This document shows positions 49,334 through 58,484 of a stretch of DNA of 64,000 bases, in pieces. Each line of letters starts with the position of its first letter. Position 1 is the stretch's first letter. Source of the DNA: Streptomyces rugosispiralis. GTDB taxonomy: Bacteria > Actinomycetota > Actinomycetes > Streptomycetales > Streptomycetaceae. The notes under the pieces are model-generated. The model ran no database searches, was not told the origin of the DNA, and worked only from the letters and a program-made list of their open reading frames with translations. The stretch spans positions 434,001-498,000 of the forward strand of contig NZ_JANIAA010000001.1 of NCBI RefSeq assembly GCF_024505145.1. Reading direction: 5' to 3'. The position numbers and the translations under genes are program-made.

Positions 49334-50101
49334 TCAGCTCTCTTCGTCGTCCACGAGCGCGAGCAGCGGCCCCCGCTCGTTCTCGGGGACGTAGCCGGCG
49401 TAGTACTCGTAGAGCTTGCGCCGCGAGATGCGTGCCGCCGCGAGGCCGTCCCCCGCCCGGATCGCCTCGAGCACCTCCTGATGGTGGCGGAGCGACTCCC
49501 GCATGAGCGTAGCGCTGTTGTGCGCATGGGCGACCTTGTCCGAGATCAGCGCGAGGACCGCGCCCCTGACCACCTGGTTGCAGACCTGGATGAGGGAGTT
49601 GCGGCCGGCCACGGCCACCGCCTCGTGGAACGCGACGTCGGCCTTGCCGAACTCCTCGTACCCCGCCTCGATCGCATCCGCCATGACGGCGATCGTCCGT
49701 TCCATGACGGACAGTTCCTCCTCGGACCGCAGCCGGGCCGCCAGCGAGCTCGCCGACCCGTCGAGGATCATGCGGAACGAGATCAGCTCGGCCATGGACA
49801 CGTTGTCGAACTGGACGAGCCGGGTCATCTGCTTGGTCAGGCCGGCCGGCGAGAAGGGCAGGATCTCCGGGCCGTTCGGGTCACCCGGGCGCGAGCGGAC
49901 GAGGCCGTCGCTCTCCAGCACGCGCAGCGCCTCGCGCACGGTGGGACGGCTGGCCCCGAACTGCGTCACCAGCTCCCGCTCGCTCGGCAGCCGTTGGCCG
50001 GGCTTGAGGTCACCGCGCACGATCGCCTGCTCGATCTGCTCGACAATGCGCTGGTAGAGCCGTACGGGCGAGACCTGCCGGAACTGTGCCCCGTCGCTCA
50101 A
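49334..50101 (-). CDS. FadR-type GntR regulator
   Basis: A 255-residue regulator. Winged helix: VRLYQRIVEQIEQAIVRGDL, LPSERELVTQFGASRPTVRE and ALRVLESDGLVRSRPGD. The FCD effector domain follows with AFHEAVAVAGRNSLIQVCNQ and a later HHQEVLEAIRAGDGLAAARI, giving the metal-binding histidines. The most likely start is a TTG at 50101 after GAAGGGAAG, overlapping the amidase stop (TTGA), so the regulator is made with the amidase. It probably senses the substrate of the neighbouring uptake and amidase genes and binds the repeat at 51675-51689. Confidence 0.85.
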   Translation of the reverse strand: MSDGAQFRQVSPVRLYQRIVEQIEQAIVRGDLKPGQRLPSERELVTQFGASRPTVREALRVLESDGLVRSRPGDPNGPEILPFSPAGLTKQMTRLVQFDNVSMAELISFRMILDGSASSLAARLRSEEELSVMERTIAVMADAIEAGYEEFGKADVAFHEAVAVAGRNSLIQVCNQVVRGAVLALISDKVAHAHNSATLMRESLRHHQEVLEAIRAGDGLAAARISRRKLYEYYAGYVPENERGPLLALVDDEES

Positions 50102-51558
50102 GGCCGCTTCCCTTCGGGCGTGGTCGGTGTCGTCTGCGCCCCCGTGGGCGCCCCAACGGCGTCGTCCGGCCAGCGCGGAACCGCCTCGGCGGGCCGGCTC
50201 CGTTCGTACCACGCCGCCGCCCTCAGCACGCCGAGGTCGTCGAATCGGCGGCCCGCGATCTGCACCCCGATGGGCCGGTGGTCCGCCGTAAAACCGCAGT
50301 TGACGGTCGCGGCCGGCTGGCCCGACATGTTGTACGGCGCGGTGAAGCCGATATGGGCCATGGTCTTCTCGTCCCCCGGGAAGGGCATCGGCTGCTCGGC
50401 GGGAAACGCCGCCACCGGCGCCACCGGCGAGAGCACCAGATCGTACGGGAGCGTCGCCGCCACGGTCCGCGCCTGAATGCGCATGATGTGCTGGTAGCAC
50501 TGCAGGACCCTGGTGCCCGGCACATCGGCGCCGCCCTGACACCACCGGATGATGTGGGGGTGGACGCGCAGCCGGGCCTCGGGCTCCAGGGCGCGGAAGT
50601 CGTTCCAGGACCGCACCCGCCAGAACAGATCCAGGTCGTCCAGGAGCTCCTGGGCCAGATACGGCCCGACCGGCTCCACGACGGCTCCCGCCGCCTCGAA
50701 GACCGCGGCGGCGCGGTTCACCGCGGCGAGGATCTCGGCGTCGCACGGCTCCCCGCAGCCGGCGTCCAGGTGCACTCCCACTCGCAGCCCGCACACCTCG
50801 CCGTCCAGCGCCGACCAGTCGATGTCCTCCGGCGGCAGGCTCGACCAGTCCCGGGGGTCGGGTTGGCTCAGGACGCGCATGAACAGGGCCGCGTCCGCGA
50901 CGGTACGGGTCATGGGCCCGGCGGCACGCCCCAGGTACGGGGTGTCCAGCGGGATCCTCCCGTAGCTGGGCTTGAGCGTGGCGAGGCCCAGCCAGGTGCC
51001 CGGCAGCCGGATCGATCCCCCGATGTCGGTGCCGACGTGCAGCGGGCCGTATCCCCCGGCGGCCGCGGCCCCCGCGCCGGAGCTGGAACCGCCCGTCGTC
51101 CAATCGGGGTTCCAGGGGCTGCGCGAAATGCCGTGCCGGCTGGAGACGCCCGAGGAGAGCATGCCCCAGTCCGGCATCACGGTCGACCCGAGCACCACCC
51201 CGCCGGATTCGACGACTCGCGCGGTGATGGGCGCGTCCGCCTCGGGGACGACCGGTTCTGTCCCCGCGTTGCCCGAGGGCATCGGGACGCCCCTGCGGGC
51301 GACGTTCTCCTTGAGCGTCACGGGCACGCCGTCGATGAGCCCGAGCGGCTCCCCCGCCGACCATCGGGCCTCGCTGGCCAGTGCCGCCTTGCGGGACTCG
51401 TCCGGATCCCGCACCCAGAACGCGTTGAGCACACTCTCGCGCGCCTCGATCACCGACTGGACGGCGTCGTGGACCTGGACCGGCGACAACGTGCGATCGG
51501 CGAATCCGGCCACCATCTCTACGGCCGGCATGGCGGCCAGGCCCTGTTCCGTGAGCAC
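50098..51558 (-). CDS. Amidase (amidase-signature family)
   Basis: A 486-residue enzyme. The catalytic Lys is in LIDGVPVTLKENVARRG, and the Gly/Ser-rich signature WTTGGSSSGAGAAAAGGYG with GTDIGGSIRLPG supplies the two serines of the Ser-cisSer-Lys triad. It hydrolyses a C-N amide bond, releasing ammonia or an amine. AGAAGGAG precedes the GTG at 51558. Downstream it overlaps the FadR regulator; divergently there is a complete oligopeptide-type ABC importer with dehydrogenases, so the substrate is probably an imported amide. Confidence 0.9.
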   Translation of the reverse strand: MLTEQGLAAMPAVEMVAGFADRTLSPVQVHDAVQSVIEARESVLNAFWVRDPDESRKAALASEARWSAGEPLGLIDGVPVTLKENVARRGVPMPSGNAGTEPVVPEADAPITARVVESGGVVLGSTVMPDWGMLSSGVSSRHGISRSPWNPDWTTGGSSSGAGAAAAGGYGPLHVGTDIGGSIRLPGTWLGLATLKPSYGRIPLDTPYLGRAAGPMTRTVADAALFMRVLSQPDPRDWSSLPPEDIDWSALDGEVCGLRVGVHLDAGCGEPCDAEILAAVNRAAAVFEAAGAVVEPVGPYLAQELLDDLDLFWRVRSWNDFRALEPEARLRVHPHIIRWCQGGADVPGTRVLQCYQHIMRIQARTVAATLPYDLVLSPVAPVAAFPAEQPMPFPGDEKTMAHIGFTAPYNMSGQPAATVNCGFTADHRPIGVQIAGRRFDDLGVLRAAAWYERSRPAEAVPRWPDDAVGAPTGAQTTPTTPEGKRP

Positions 51559-51674
51559 TCGCACACTCCTTCTCCCCCAGCTACCGCTGGGCGGTGCCCC
51601 CTCGCGCTGCCCGGGGGGATCGAACCCCTTGACAAGTACAGCTTCAGTCGCCACGGTACCTGCCAAGTGAGCTT

Positions 51675-51689
51675 ACTGGTCAGGCCAGT
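51675..51689. promoter_or_regulatory. Inverted repeat before the importer operon, probable FadR-type operator
   Basis: ACTGG-TCAGG-CCAGT, with TGGT...CCA halves like those of FadR-family sites, lies 20 bases before the ATG of the binding-protein gene, in the divergent region with the amidase. A TTGACA hexamer is at 51629-51634, but no convincing -10 follows. Confidence 0.5.
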
Positions 51690-51709
51690 CATAGCGGAAG
51701 GTGGCGTCC

Positions 51710-53221
51710 ATGACGCACAAGCGGCCGGCGCGGCTCCCCGGGACGGTCGCGGCCGCGCTCGCATGCCTGTCGCTGGCAGCCTGCTCGGCCGGGTCCACGT
51801 CGGTCGGAAAGCCCACCGGCAACAGCCTGAGCATCGGACTCGCCGCCGAGCCGGCCAACTTCGACTTCACCAGGACCGACGGTGCCGCCATTCCGCAGGC
51901 ACTGCTCGACAACGTCTACGAGACGCTGGTGAAGCTGGATCAGTCCGGGACGATACGGCCCGATCTGGCCACGTCGTGGAGCCTGTCCAAGGACCGCAGG
52001 ACGTACACGTTCCACCTGGTGAAGGACGCCACGTTCAGCAATGGCGCGCGGTTCACGGCCGAGGACGCCAAGTTCTCCGTCGAACGCGTCGGCAGGGCCT
52101 GGACGGTGGCGCAGAAGGCCCAGATGAGCGTCGTCGACCGGGTGCGGGCGGTGTCGCCCACCGAACTCGAGGTCACCCTGAAGAAGCCCAGCAACGACTG
52201 GCTGTACCGGATGACCACCCGCGTCGGCGCGATGTTCAGCCGGACCGGGGTGCGCGAGCTGGCCACCGAGCCGGTGGGCACCGGCCCGTACGTGGTGCGG
52301 AACTGGAACCGCGGCGACTCGATCACGCTGGCCCGTCGTAAGGGCTACTGGGGGCGCGCACCACACTTCGCGTCGGTCACCCTGAAGTACTTCAAGGACC
52401 CGACGGCCATGAACAACGCGCTGCTCACGGGCACCATCAATGTGATCGGCCAGATGCAGTCCCCGGAGTCCCTGTACCGGTTCCAGAACAACTCGAAATA
52501 CCGGGTGATCGAGGGCACGACCAACGGCGAAGTGGTCCTCTCCCTCAACAACGGCTCGGGCCCGATGAAGAATCGGAAGGCCCGCCAGGCGGTCCGCTAC
52601 GCCATCGACCACAAGGCCCTGATGGACACCTGCTGGGCGGGGCGCGGCAAGCTCATCGGCGGCATGGTTCCGCCGACCGACCCCTGGTACCAGAACCTCA
52701 CCGGCCTGTATCCGTACGACCGCGACAAGGCCAGGAAGCTCCTGAAGGAGTCCGGCGAGGCCGGCCGTACGCTGCGGCTGCGGATTCCGACGCTGCCCTA
52801 CGCCACCGCATGCGGCACCGTGGTCAAGAGCCAGCTCGAACAGGCCGGGTTCAAGGTCGAGCTCGACCAATTGGAGTTCCCCGCGGCCTGGCTGACCACC
52901 GTGTTCAAGAACTCCGACTACGACCTGTCCATCATCGGCCATGTGGAGCCCCGCGACATGCAGACGGTGTTCGGGGACAAGGGCTACTACACCCACTACG
53001 ACAACCCCGCGTTCCGCGCGTTGCTGAAGAAGGCGGACCAGGGCAGCCGGGAGCAGCAGATCACCGCCATGCGGGCGGCCGCTCGGCTGCTGTCCGAGGA
53101 CGCCGCGGCCGACTGGCTGTTCCTGCTGCCCAACCTGATGGTGGCGGACGCGGACATCACCGGCCTGCCCGTGAACTCCGTCTCCGAGTCACTGGATCTC
53201 ACCGGCCTGGGCCGGTCATGA
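51710..53221 (+). CDS. Oligopeptide-type ABC substrate-binding lipoprotein
   Basis: About 503 residues. The lipobox is LSLAAC with Cys near residue 24. The mature part matches SBP family 5 (DppA/OppA/NikA): SLSIGLAAEPANFDFT, DLATSWSLSKDRRTYTFHLV, GPYVVRNWNRGDSITLARRK, KARQAVRYAIDHKALMDTC and DYDLSIIGHVEPRDM. It captures small peptides or related nitrogen compounds at the outer membrane face. GGAAGG precedes the ATG; a GTG nine bases earlier is open. First gene of an operon with two permeases, two ATPases, an aldehyde dehydrogenase and an SDR. Confidence 0.9.
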   Translation: MTHKRPARLPGTVAAALACLSLAACSAGSTSVGKPTGNSLSIGLAAEPANFDFTRTDGAAIPQALLDNVYETLVKLDQSGTIRPDLATSWSLSKDRRTYTFHLVKDATFSNGARFTAEDAKFSVERVGRAWTVAQKAQMSVVDRVRAVSPTELEVTLKKPSNDWLYRMTTRVGAMFSRTGVRELATEPVGTGPYVVRNWNRGDSITLARRKGYWGRAPHFASVTLKYFKDPTAMNNALLTGTINVIGQMQSPESLYRFQNNSKYRVIEGTTNGEVVLSLNNGSGPMKNRKARQAVRYAIDHKALMDTCWAGRGKLIGGMVPPTDPWYQNLTGLYPYDRDKARKLLKESGEAGRTLRLRIPTLPYATACGTVVKSQLEQAGFKVELDQLEFPAAWLTTVFKNSDYDLSIIGHVEPRDMQTVFGDKGYYTHYDNPAFRALLKKADQGSREQQITAMRAAARLLSEDAAADWLFLLPNLMVADADITGLPVNSVSESLDLTGLGRS

Positions 53222-53237
53222 AAGGCGGCCTCAACCG

Positions 53238-54188
53238 ATGATCGTCCGTCTGGTTCAGCGGATCGCGATCCTCCTGGCCGGCCTCGCCGTGAGCTCCGTG
53301 CTGGTGTTCGCGTTCATGGCGGTGCTGCCGGGTGATCCGGCCCGGGTCGCCCTCGGCACCAGCGCGTCGGACTCCGCGGTGGCGCGGCTGCGCCAGGAGT
53401 TCGGGCTCGACCGGCCGCTCGTGACCCAGTACCTCAGCTGGGTCCATGGGCTGGTGACCTTCGACCCGGGGAACTCCTACGTCTCCCACGCGCCGATCGG
53501 CCCGCAGCTCGCCGACCGCCTCCAGGTCACCCTGTGGCTCGTCGGCACCGGAATGGTGATCGCCTGTGTCCTGGCCCTCCCCATGGGCACGCTGATGGCC
53601 GTGCGGCACCGCAAGCCGTCCGGGCTCCTTCTCTCGGCCCTGTCCCAAGTCGGCGTGGCCGTCCCGGCCTTCCTCGCCGGTATCCTCCTGATCACCGTGT
53701 TCGCGGTGGGGCTCGGATGGCTGCCGGCGAACGGCTGGACGCCTCCGGTGCAGGATCCGGTCCTGTTCCTCAAACAGCTGGTGATGCCCGCCCTGTCCCT
53801 CGGCATCGTGCAGGCGGCGGTGGTCACCCGCTATGTGCGCAGCGCCGTGCTCGATGTCCTCCGGGAGGACTATCTGCGCACCGCTCGCGCCAAGGGACTC
53901 CGCCCGACCCGGGCGCTGCTGCGGCACGGACTGCGGAACGCGGCGGTGCCCGTGGTCACCGTCCTGGCCCTGCAGCTCGCCACGCTGCTGGTGGGCTCCG
54001 TCGTCATCGAACGGGTCTTCGTCATCCCCGGGCTCGGCAGCCTGCTGCTGGACAGCGTCGCCAACCGGGACCTCATCGTGGTGCAGGACGTGGTCATGAT
54101 CATCGCAATGGCGGTGCTGCTGGTGAACTTCCTGGTGGACATGGTCTATCTGCTGATCGACCCACGGCTCAGGGGAGGTGCGTCATGA
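53238..54188 (+). CDS. ABC permease, DppB-like
   Basis: A 316-residue permease with six membrane helices. The family N-terminus MIVRLVQRIAILLAGLAVSS, the periplasmic loop AVLPGDPARVALGTSAS, and the cytoplasmic EAA loop VLREDYLRTARAKGLRPTRA for contact with the ATPases are all present. It forms the channel with the next gene. The stop overlaps the next start by four bases. Confidence 0.92.
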   Translation: MIVRLVQRIAILLAGLAVSSVLVFAFMAVLPGDPARVALGTSASDSAVARLRQEFGLDRPLVTQYLSWVHGLVTFDPGNSYVSHAPIGPQLADRLQVTLWLVGTGMVIACVLALPMGTLMAVRHRKPSGLLLSALSQVGVAVPAFLAGILLITVFAVGLGWLPANGWTPPVQDPVLFLKQLVMPALSLGIVQAAVVTRYVRSAVLDVLREDYLRTARAKGLRPTRALLRHGLRNAAVPVVTVLALQLATLLVGSVVIERVFVIPGLGSLLLDSVANRDLIVVQDVVMIIAMAVLLVNFLVDMVYLLIDPRLRGGAS

Positions 54189-55063
54189 GTGCTCCGGACG
54201 TCGAGGCCGGCGCCGCGTCCGCGGTGTCCGCGGACCGCCACCGCCGCCGCCCGGTCACGGGCAGCCTCCTGGTGGGCGGTCTCATCGTCGCGGTCGTGAT
54301 CGGCATGGCGCTGCTGTCCTTCGTATGGACTCCGCACGACCCGACCCTGGTGGATCCCTCGGTGCGGCTGCAGGAGCCGTCGCCCGACTACTGGTTCGGC
54401 ACGGACAAGTTCGGCCGCGATGTGTTCAGCCAGATCCTGATGGGCTCGCGCACCACGCTGTTCGTCGGCTTCGTGGCCGTGGGGGTCGCCGCCCTGATCG
54501 GCGTGCCGCTCGGCATCGTCGCCGGAATGGCGCCCCGCTGGTTCGGCGAGCTGCTGATGCGCGGCAACGACCTGCTCCTCGCCTTCCCGGCACTCCTGCT
54601 GGCCATCATGTTCGCGGCCGTGTACGGCGCCGGCACGCTGGTCGCGATGGTCGCCATCGGCATCGCGTCCATCCCTCATTTCGCCCGGCTGATCCGCGGT
54701 GGCACGTTGCAGGTCATGCGGACCGAGTACGTCATCGCCGCGCGTGCGGCGGGCCGTGGGCCGTTCGCGATCGCCGTGCGGCATGTCCTGCCCAACGTCA
54801 GCAGTCTCGTCATCGTGCAGGCGTCGGTGGGTTTCGCCATCTCCGTACTCGCCGAGGCCGCGCTGTCCTTCCTGGGCTTCGGAACCCCGCCTCCCACACC
54901 GTCCTGGGGCCGGATGCTGCAGGAGAGCCAGGAGCTGCTGTCCATCGCGCCCCGGCTCGCCGTGTTCCCGGGCGTCGCGATCGCGGTGGCGGTGCTCGGA
55001 TTCAATCTGCTCGGTGACGGCCTGCGCGACCGTTTCGACCCCAAGCTGGAGGACCGCCGATGA
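54185..55063 (+). CDS. ABC permease, DppC-like
   Basis: A 292-residue permease with the family block YWFGTDKFGRDVFSQILMGS near residue 70, LIGVPLGIVAGM, and the EAA loop MRTEYVIAARAAGRGPFAIA. The C-terminal FLGFGTPPPTPSWGRMLQES is characteristic. It pairs with the DppB-like protein and overlaps both neighbours by four bases. Confidence 0.92.
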   Translation: MSAPDVEAGAASAVSADRHRRRPVTGSLLVGGLIVAVVIGMALLSFVWTPHDPTLVDPSVRLQEPSPDYWFGTDKFGRDVFSQILMGSRTTLFVGFVAVGVAALIGVPLGIVAGMAPRWFGELLMRGNDLLLAFPALLLAIMFAAVYGAGTLVAMVAIGIASIPHFARLIRGGTLQVMRTEYVIAARAAGRGPFAIAVRHVLPNVSSLVIVQASVGFAISVLAEAALSFLGFGTPPPTPSWGRMLQESQELLSIAPRLAVFPGVAIAVAVLGFNLLGDGLRDRFDPKLEDRR

Positions 55064-56112
55064 CCCCGGCACCTGAGACGGGACCGGCCGCCGCCGCGCA
55101 TGACGACGTGCTGGCCGTGCGGAACCTCGACGTCACGGTGGGCGGCCGCAAGCTCGTCGAAGACGTCGGCTTCACCATCCGGGCGGGCGAACGGGTCGGG
55201 CTGATCGGTGAGTCGGGGTCGGGCAAGTCGCTGACCGCGCTGAGCGTCCTGGGCCTGCTCCCCGAGGGGCTGCGGGCCTCGGGTTCGGTACGGCTCGCCG
55301 GAGTCGGCCATGACCTGGTGGGAGCCGACGAGGCGCGGATGTCCCGGGTGCGGGGCAAGGAGATCGCCATGGTCTTCCAGGAGCCCATGACCGCTCTGAA
55401 CCCCACGATGAGGGTCGGGCGGCAGATCGCCGAGGTGCTGCTGATCCACCGGACCAGGCCCGACCGCGCGTCCGCCCGGGCCGCCGCGGTGGAACTGCTC
55501 GCCCAGGTGGGGCTTCCCGACCCCGAGGCCGCCGCACGGGCCTATCCGCACCAGTTCTCCGGGGGCCAGCGGCAGCGGGTGGTGCTGGCCATCGCCCTCG
55601 CGAACGACCCCGCGCTGCTGGTCTGCGACGAACCCACCACCGCGCTCGACGTCACCGTGCAGGCGCGGGTGCTCGACCTGATCGTGCGAGGTGTCCAGGA
55701 CCGCAGGTCGGCCCTGCTCTTCATCACCCATGACCTGGCCGTGGTGGCCACCGCCTGCGAGCGGGTCATGGTCATGTACGGCGGGCGGCTGGTCGAGTCC
55801 GGGCCGGTCCACGAGGTGTTCACGCACCCCCGGCACCGCTACACCCAGGGCCTGATCGGCGCGTCGGATCTGACCGTGGTCGACGGCCGCGGCCGGCTGG
55901 CCACGATCCGCGGGTCCGTACCGCCGGCGGGCCGGTTCCCCGCCGGATGCGTGTTCCGGAACAGGTGCGATCACGCGACCGACGTGTGCGCCACCAGACC
56001 GAAGTGGATCCCGACCGGACCGGACTCCGGCTACGCCTGCTTCCACCCGGTGCCCGGAAGCGGCGCGCACGGGACCGGCGCCCCCACGAACCAGGAGGCC
56101 GGCCGTGGCTGA
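55060..56112 (+). CDS. ABC ATP-binding protein, DppD-like
   Basis: A 350-residue ATPase. Walker [11 protein letters not shown], signature [20 protein letters not shown], Walker [13 protein letters not shown] and switch His in [13 protein letters not shown]. The C-terminal oligopeptide-transporter extension has the four-cysteine pattern [15 protein letters not shown]...C. It energises the importer together with the next ATPase, whose start it overlaps. Confidence 0.93.
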   Translation: MTPAPETGPAAAAHDDVLAVRNLDVTVGGRKLVEDVGFTIRAGERVGLIGESGSGKSLTALSVLGLLPEGLRASGSVRLAGVGHDLVGADEARMSRVRGKEIAMVFQEPMTALNPTMRVGRQIAEVLLIHRTRPDRASARAAAVELLAQVGLPDPEAAARAYPHQFSGGQRQRVVLAIALANDPALLVCDEPTTALDVTVQARVLDLIVRGVQDRRSALLFITHDLAVVATACERVMVMYGGRLVESGPVHEVFTHPRHRYTQGLIGASDLTVVDGRGRLATIRGSVPPAGRFPAGCVFRNRCDHATDVCATRPKWIPTGPDSGYACFHPVPGSGAHGTGAPTNQEAGRG

Positions 56113-56977
56113 GCAGCCGACCAGTACCCCTCTCGCGCCCGAGCCGCGGACCGGCCCCGCGGACGCCATCAGCGTCCGCGACGTCACCCGCGTCTACCAG
56201 CGGCCGCGCACCTCACTGCGCCGCCCCAGCCCGCCGGTGCACGCCCTGCGCGGCGTCAGCTTCGGCATTCCCCAGGGGCAGCGGTTCGGCATCGTGGGCG
56301 AGTCGGGGTGCGGGAAGTCGACCCTGCTGCGGATCATGGCCGGACTCGACCGCCCCACCAGCGGCGGCGTCGCGATCGACGGCCGGGACATCACCGGGCT
56401 CCGGGAGAGACGGCTGAAGTTCGTCCGCGAGCGGCTCCAGCTCGTGTTCCAGGACCCGATGAGTTCGCTGGACCCGCGCATGCGGGTGGGCGACATCGTG
56501 GCCGAGCCGCTCGTGGCACAGGGGCATGGGAACCGCCGGGAGCGGGTGGCCGAGTTGCTCGAGGCCGTCGGGCTGCGGGCCGACGCGGCGGACCGGTATC
56601 CGCACCAGTTCTCCGGTGGCCAGCGGCAGCGCATCTCGATCGCGCGTGCCCTCGCCCCCCGTCCGAAGATCATCGTGGCCGACGAGCCGGTGAGCGCCCT
56701 GGACGTGTCCGTACGGGCCCAGGTGCTCAACCTCATCGCCGACCTCGTCGACGAGTTGTCCCTCACGCTGGTCTTCGTCTCCCACGACCTCTCCGTGGTC
56801 CGCCATGTGTGCGACCGGGTCGCGGTCATGCACGCCGGGCAGATCGTGGAGACCGGGTCCACGGAGCAGGTGTACGAGGACCCCCGGCATTCCTACACAC
56901 GCAGGCTGATCGCCGCCGTTCCGACCCTGGGCAAGGCACTGTCCGGAGTGTCGGCGGCCGACCTCAACCGGGAGTAG
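56105..56977 (+). CDS. ABC ATP-binding protein, DppF-like
   Basis: A 290-residue ATPase: Walker A GESGCGKSTL, Q-loop QLVFQDPMSSLDPRMRVGDI, signature [20 protein letters not shown], Walker B IIVADEPVSALDVSVRAQVL, switch His in LVFVSHDLSVVRHV. It lacks the cysteine extension and ends soon after the core. Second ATPase of the importer. Confidence 0.93.
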   Translation: MAEQPTSTPLAPEPRTGPADAISVRDVTRVYQRPRTSLRRPSPPVHALRGVSFGIPQGQRFGIVGESGCGKSTLLRIMAGLDRPTSGGVAIDGRDITGLRERRLKFVRERLQLVFQDPMSSLDPRMRVGDIVAEPLVAQGHGNRRERVAELLEAVGLRADAADRYPHQFSGGQRQRISIARALAPRPKIIVADEPVSALDVSVRAQVLNLIADLVDELSLTLVFVSHDLSVVRHVCDRVAVMHAGQIVETGSTEQVYEDPRHSYTRRLIAAVPTLGKALSGVSAADLNRE

Positions 56978-56982
56978 CGACC

Positions 56983-58476
56983 GTGACCACCCATGTCCCA
57001 TCCGTCGACGGCGAAGCCCCCGTGGTGAAGGAGTTTCCCGAGGGTCTTCCCATCGGCGGCACCTGGGTGGCGGCACCCGCCACCGAGGACGTCCGCTTTC
57101 CCTACGACGGGACACTCGTCGCCCGTGCCCCCGTCGGGGACACCGGTCTCGCGCGCCAGGCGGTGGACGCGGCCCTCGCGGTACGCGAGCGGGTCGGCCG
57201 GCTCCCCTCGCACACCCGCCGGGCCGCGCTGCTCGCCACGCACGAGGCCATCGCCTCCCGACGCGCGGACTTCGAGCGGCTGCTGGTCCTGGAGACCGGC
57301 AAACCGCTGGTCGACTGCCGTGTCGAGGTGGACCGCACCCTGCTGACGCTGCTGACGGCGGCCGAGGAAGTGGCCCGGCTGCACGGGGAGACGGTGCCGC
57401 TGGACCTGCTGCCGTCGGGCGAGGGGTTGCTCGGCTTCTGGATCCGCAAGCCGATCGGCGTGGTGGTGGGCATCGCGGGCTTCAACTACCCGCTGCTGCT
57501 CGCCGCGCACAAGGTCGCGCCGTCCCTGGCCGCCGGCTGCCCGGTCGTCGTCAAACCCGCCCCGCAGACGCCGCTGGCCACCCTGTGGCTGGTGCACCTG
57601 CTCCGCGAGGCCCTCGGCGCCGCCGACGCGCCACAAGCCGCGGTCCAGTTGGTGACCGGGGGCCCCGAGGTGGGTGTCGCGCTGACCACCGACCGCCGGA
57701 TCGGTGCGGTCTCCTTCACCGGTTCCGCCGCCGTCGGCCACCGGATCGCCCGGGACGCGGCACCCACCAAGGTGCTGCTCGAACTCGGCTCCAACGCCGC
57801 CCTGGTGGTGGCCGCCGACGCCGACCTGGACGCCGCCGCCGACGCGGTGGCGCGCGGCGGGTTCTACGCGTCGGGCCAGGCGTGCATCAGCGTGCAGCGG
57901 GTCATCGTGGTGGACGCCGTGCGCGAGGAGTTCGTGGCCCGGCTGCGGGAGCGGGTGGCCCGGGTGGCCGTGGGCGACCCGCGCGATCCGGCGACGCGTG
58001 TCTCGGCGCTCATCGACCAGCGGTCGACCGAGCGGGTGCGCGCCTGGCTGGACGAGGCGGTGGCGGCGGGGGCCTCGCTCGTCGCCGGGGGCAGTGTCAC
58101 CGACGGGGTGATCGAGCCCACCGTGCTGCTCGACGTGGACCGCGCGCTGCCCGTGTGGAACGAGGAGGTCTTCGCCCCCGTGGTCGCGGTACGGTCCGTC
58201 CCCGATCTGGACACCGCCCTCGACCTGGTCAACGACTCGCGCTACGGACTGCACGCGAGCGTCTACACCAGCGCCCTCGACACGGCGTTCACCGCTCTCG
58301 ACCGCCTGGAGGTGGGCGGAGTGGTCGTCAACGAGGTTCCCGGCTTCCGGTCCGATGTCATGCCGTACGGCGGTGTGAAGGACTCCGGGGCCGGACGGGA
58401 GGGCCCGAGGTTCGCCATCGAAGAGCTCACCGTCACCCGTATGGCAGTGATCCGCCCGACGACACGGAAGCGGTGA
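56983..58476 (+). CDS. NAD(P)-dependent aldehyde dehydrogenase
   Basis: A 497-residue enzyme of the ALDH superfamily. Cofactor part: IGVVVGIAGFNYPLLLAAHK, GCPVVVKPAPQTPLATL, and VSFTGSAAVGHRIA. The catalytic Glu is in LLELGSNAALVV and the Cys in FYASGQACISVQRVIVVD. The end MPYGGVKDSGAGREGPRFAI is typical of semialdehyde-dehydrogenase-like members. The GTG start follows GGGAG six bases after the ATPase stop, so it belongs to the importer operon. It would oxidise an aldehyde formed during breakdown of the imported compound. Confidence 0.9.
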   Translation: MTTHVPSVDGEAPVVKEFPEGLPIGGTWVAAPATEDVRFPYDGTLVARAPVGDTGLARQAVDAALAVRERVGRLPSHTRRAALLATHEAIASRRADFERLLVLETGKPLVDCRVEVDRTLLTLLTAAEEVARLHGETVPLDLLPSGEGLLGFWIRKPIGVVVGIAGFNYPLLLAAHKVAPSLAAGCPVVVKPAPQTPLATLWLVHLLREALGAADAPQAAVQLVTGGPEVGVALTTDRRIGAVSFTGSAAVGHRIARDAAPTKVLLELGSNAALVVAADADLDAAADAVARGGFYASGQACISVQRVIVVDAVREEFVARLRERVARVAVGDPRDPATRVSALIDQRSTERVRAWLDEAVAAGASLVAGGSVTDGVIEPTVLLDVDRALPVWNEEVFAPVVAVRSVPDLDTALDLVNDSRYGLHASVYTSALDTAFTALDRLEVGGVVVNEVPGFRSDVMPYGGVKDSGAGREGPRFAIEELTVTRMAVIRPTTRKR

Positions 58477-58484
58477 GGACCACA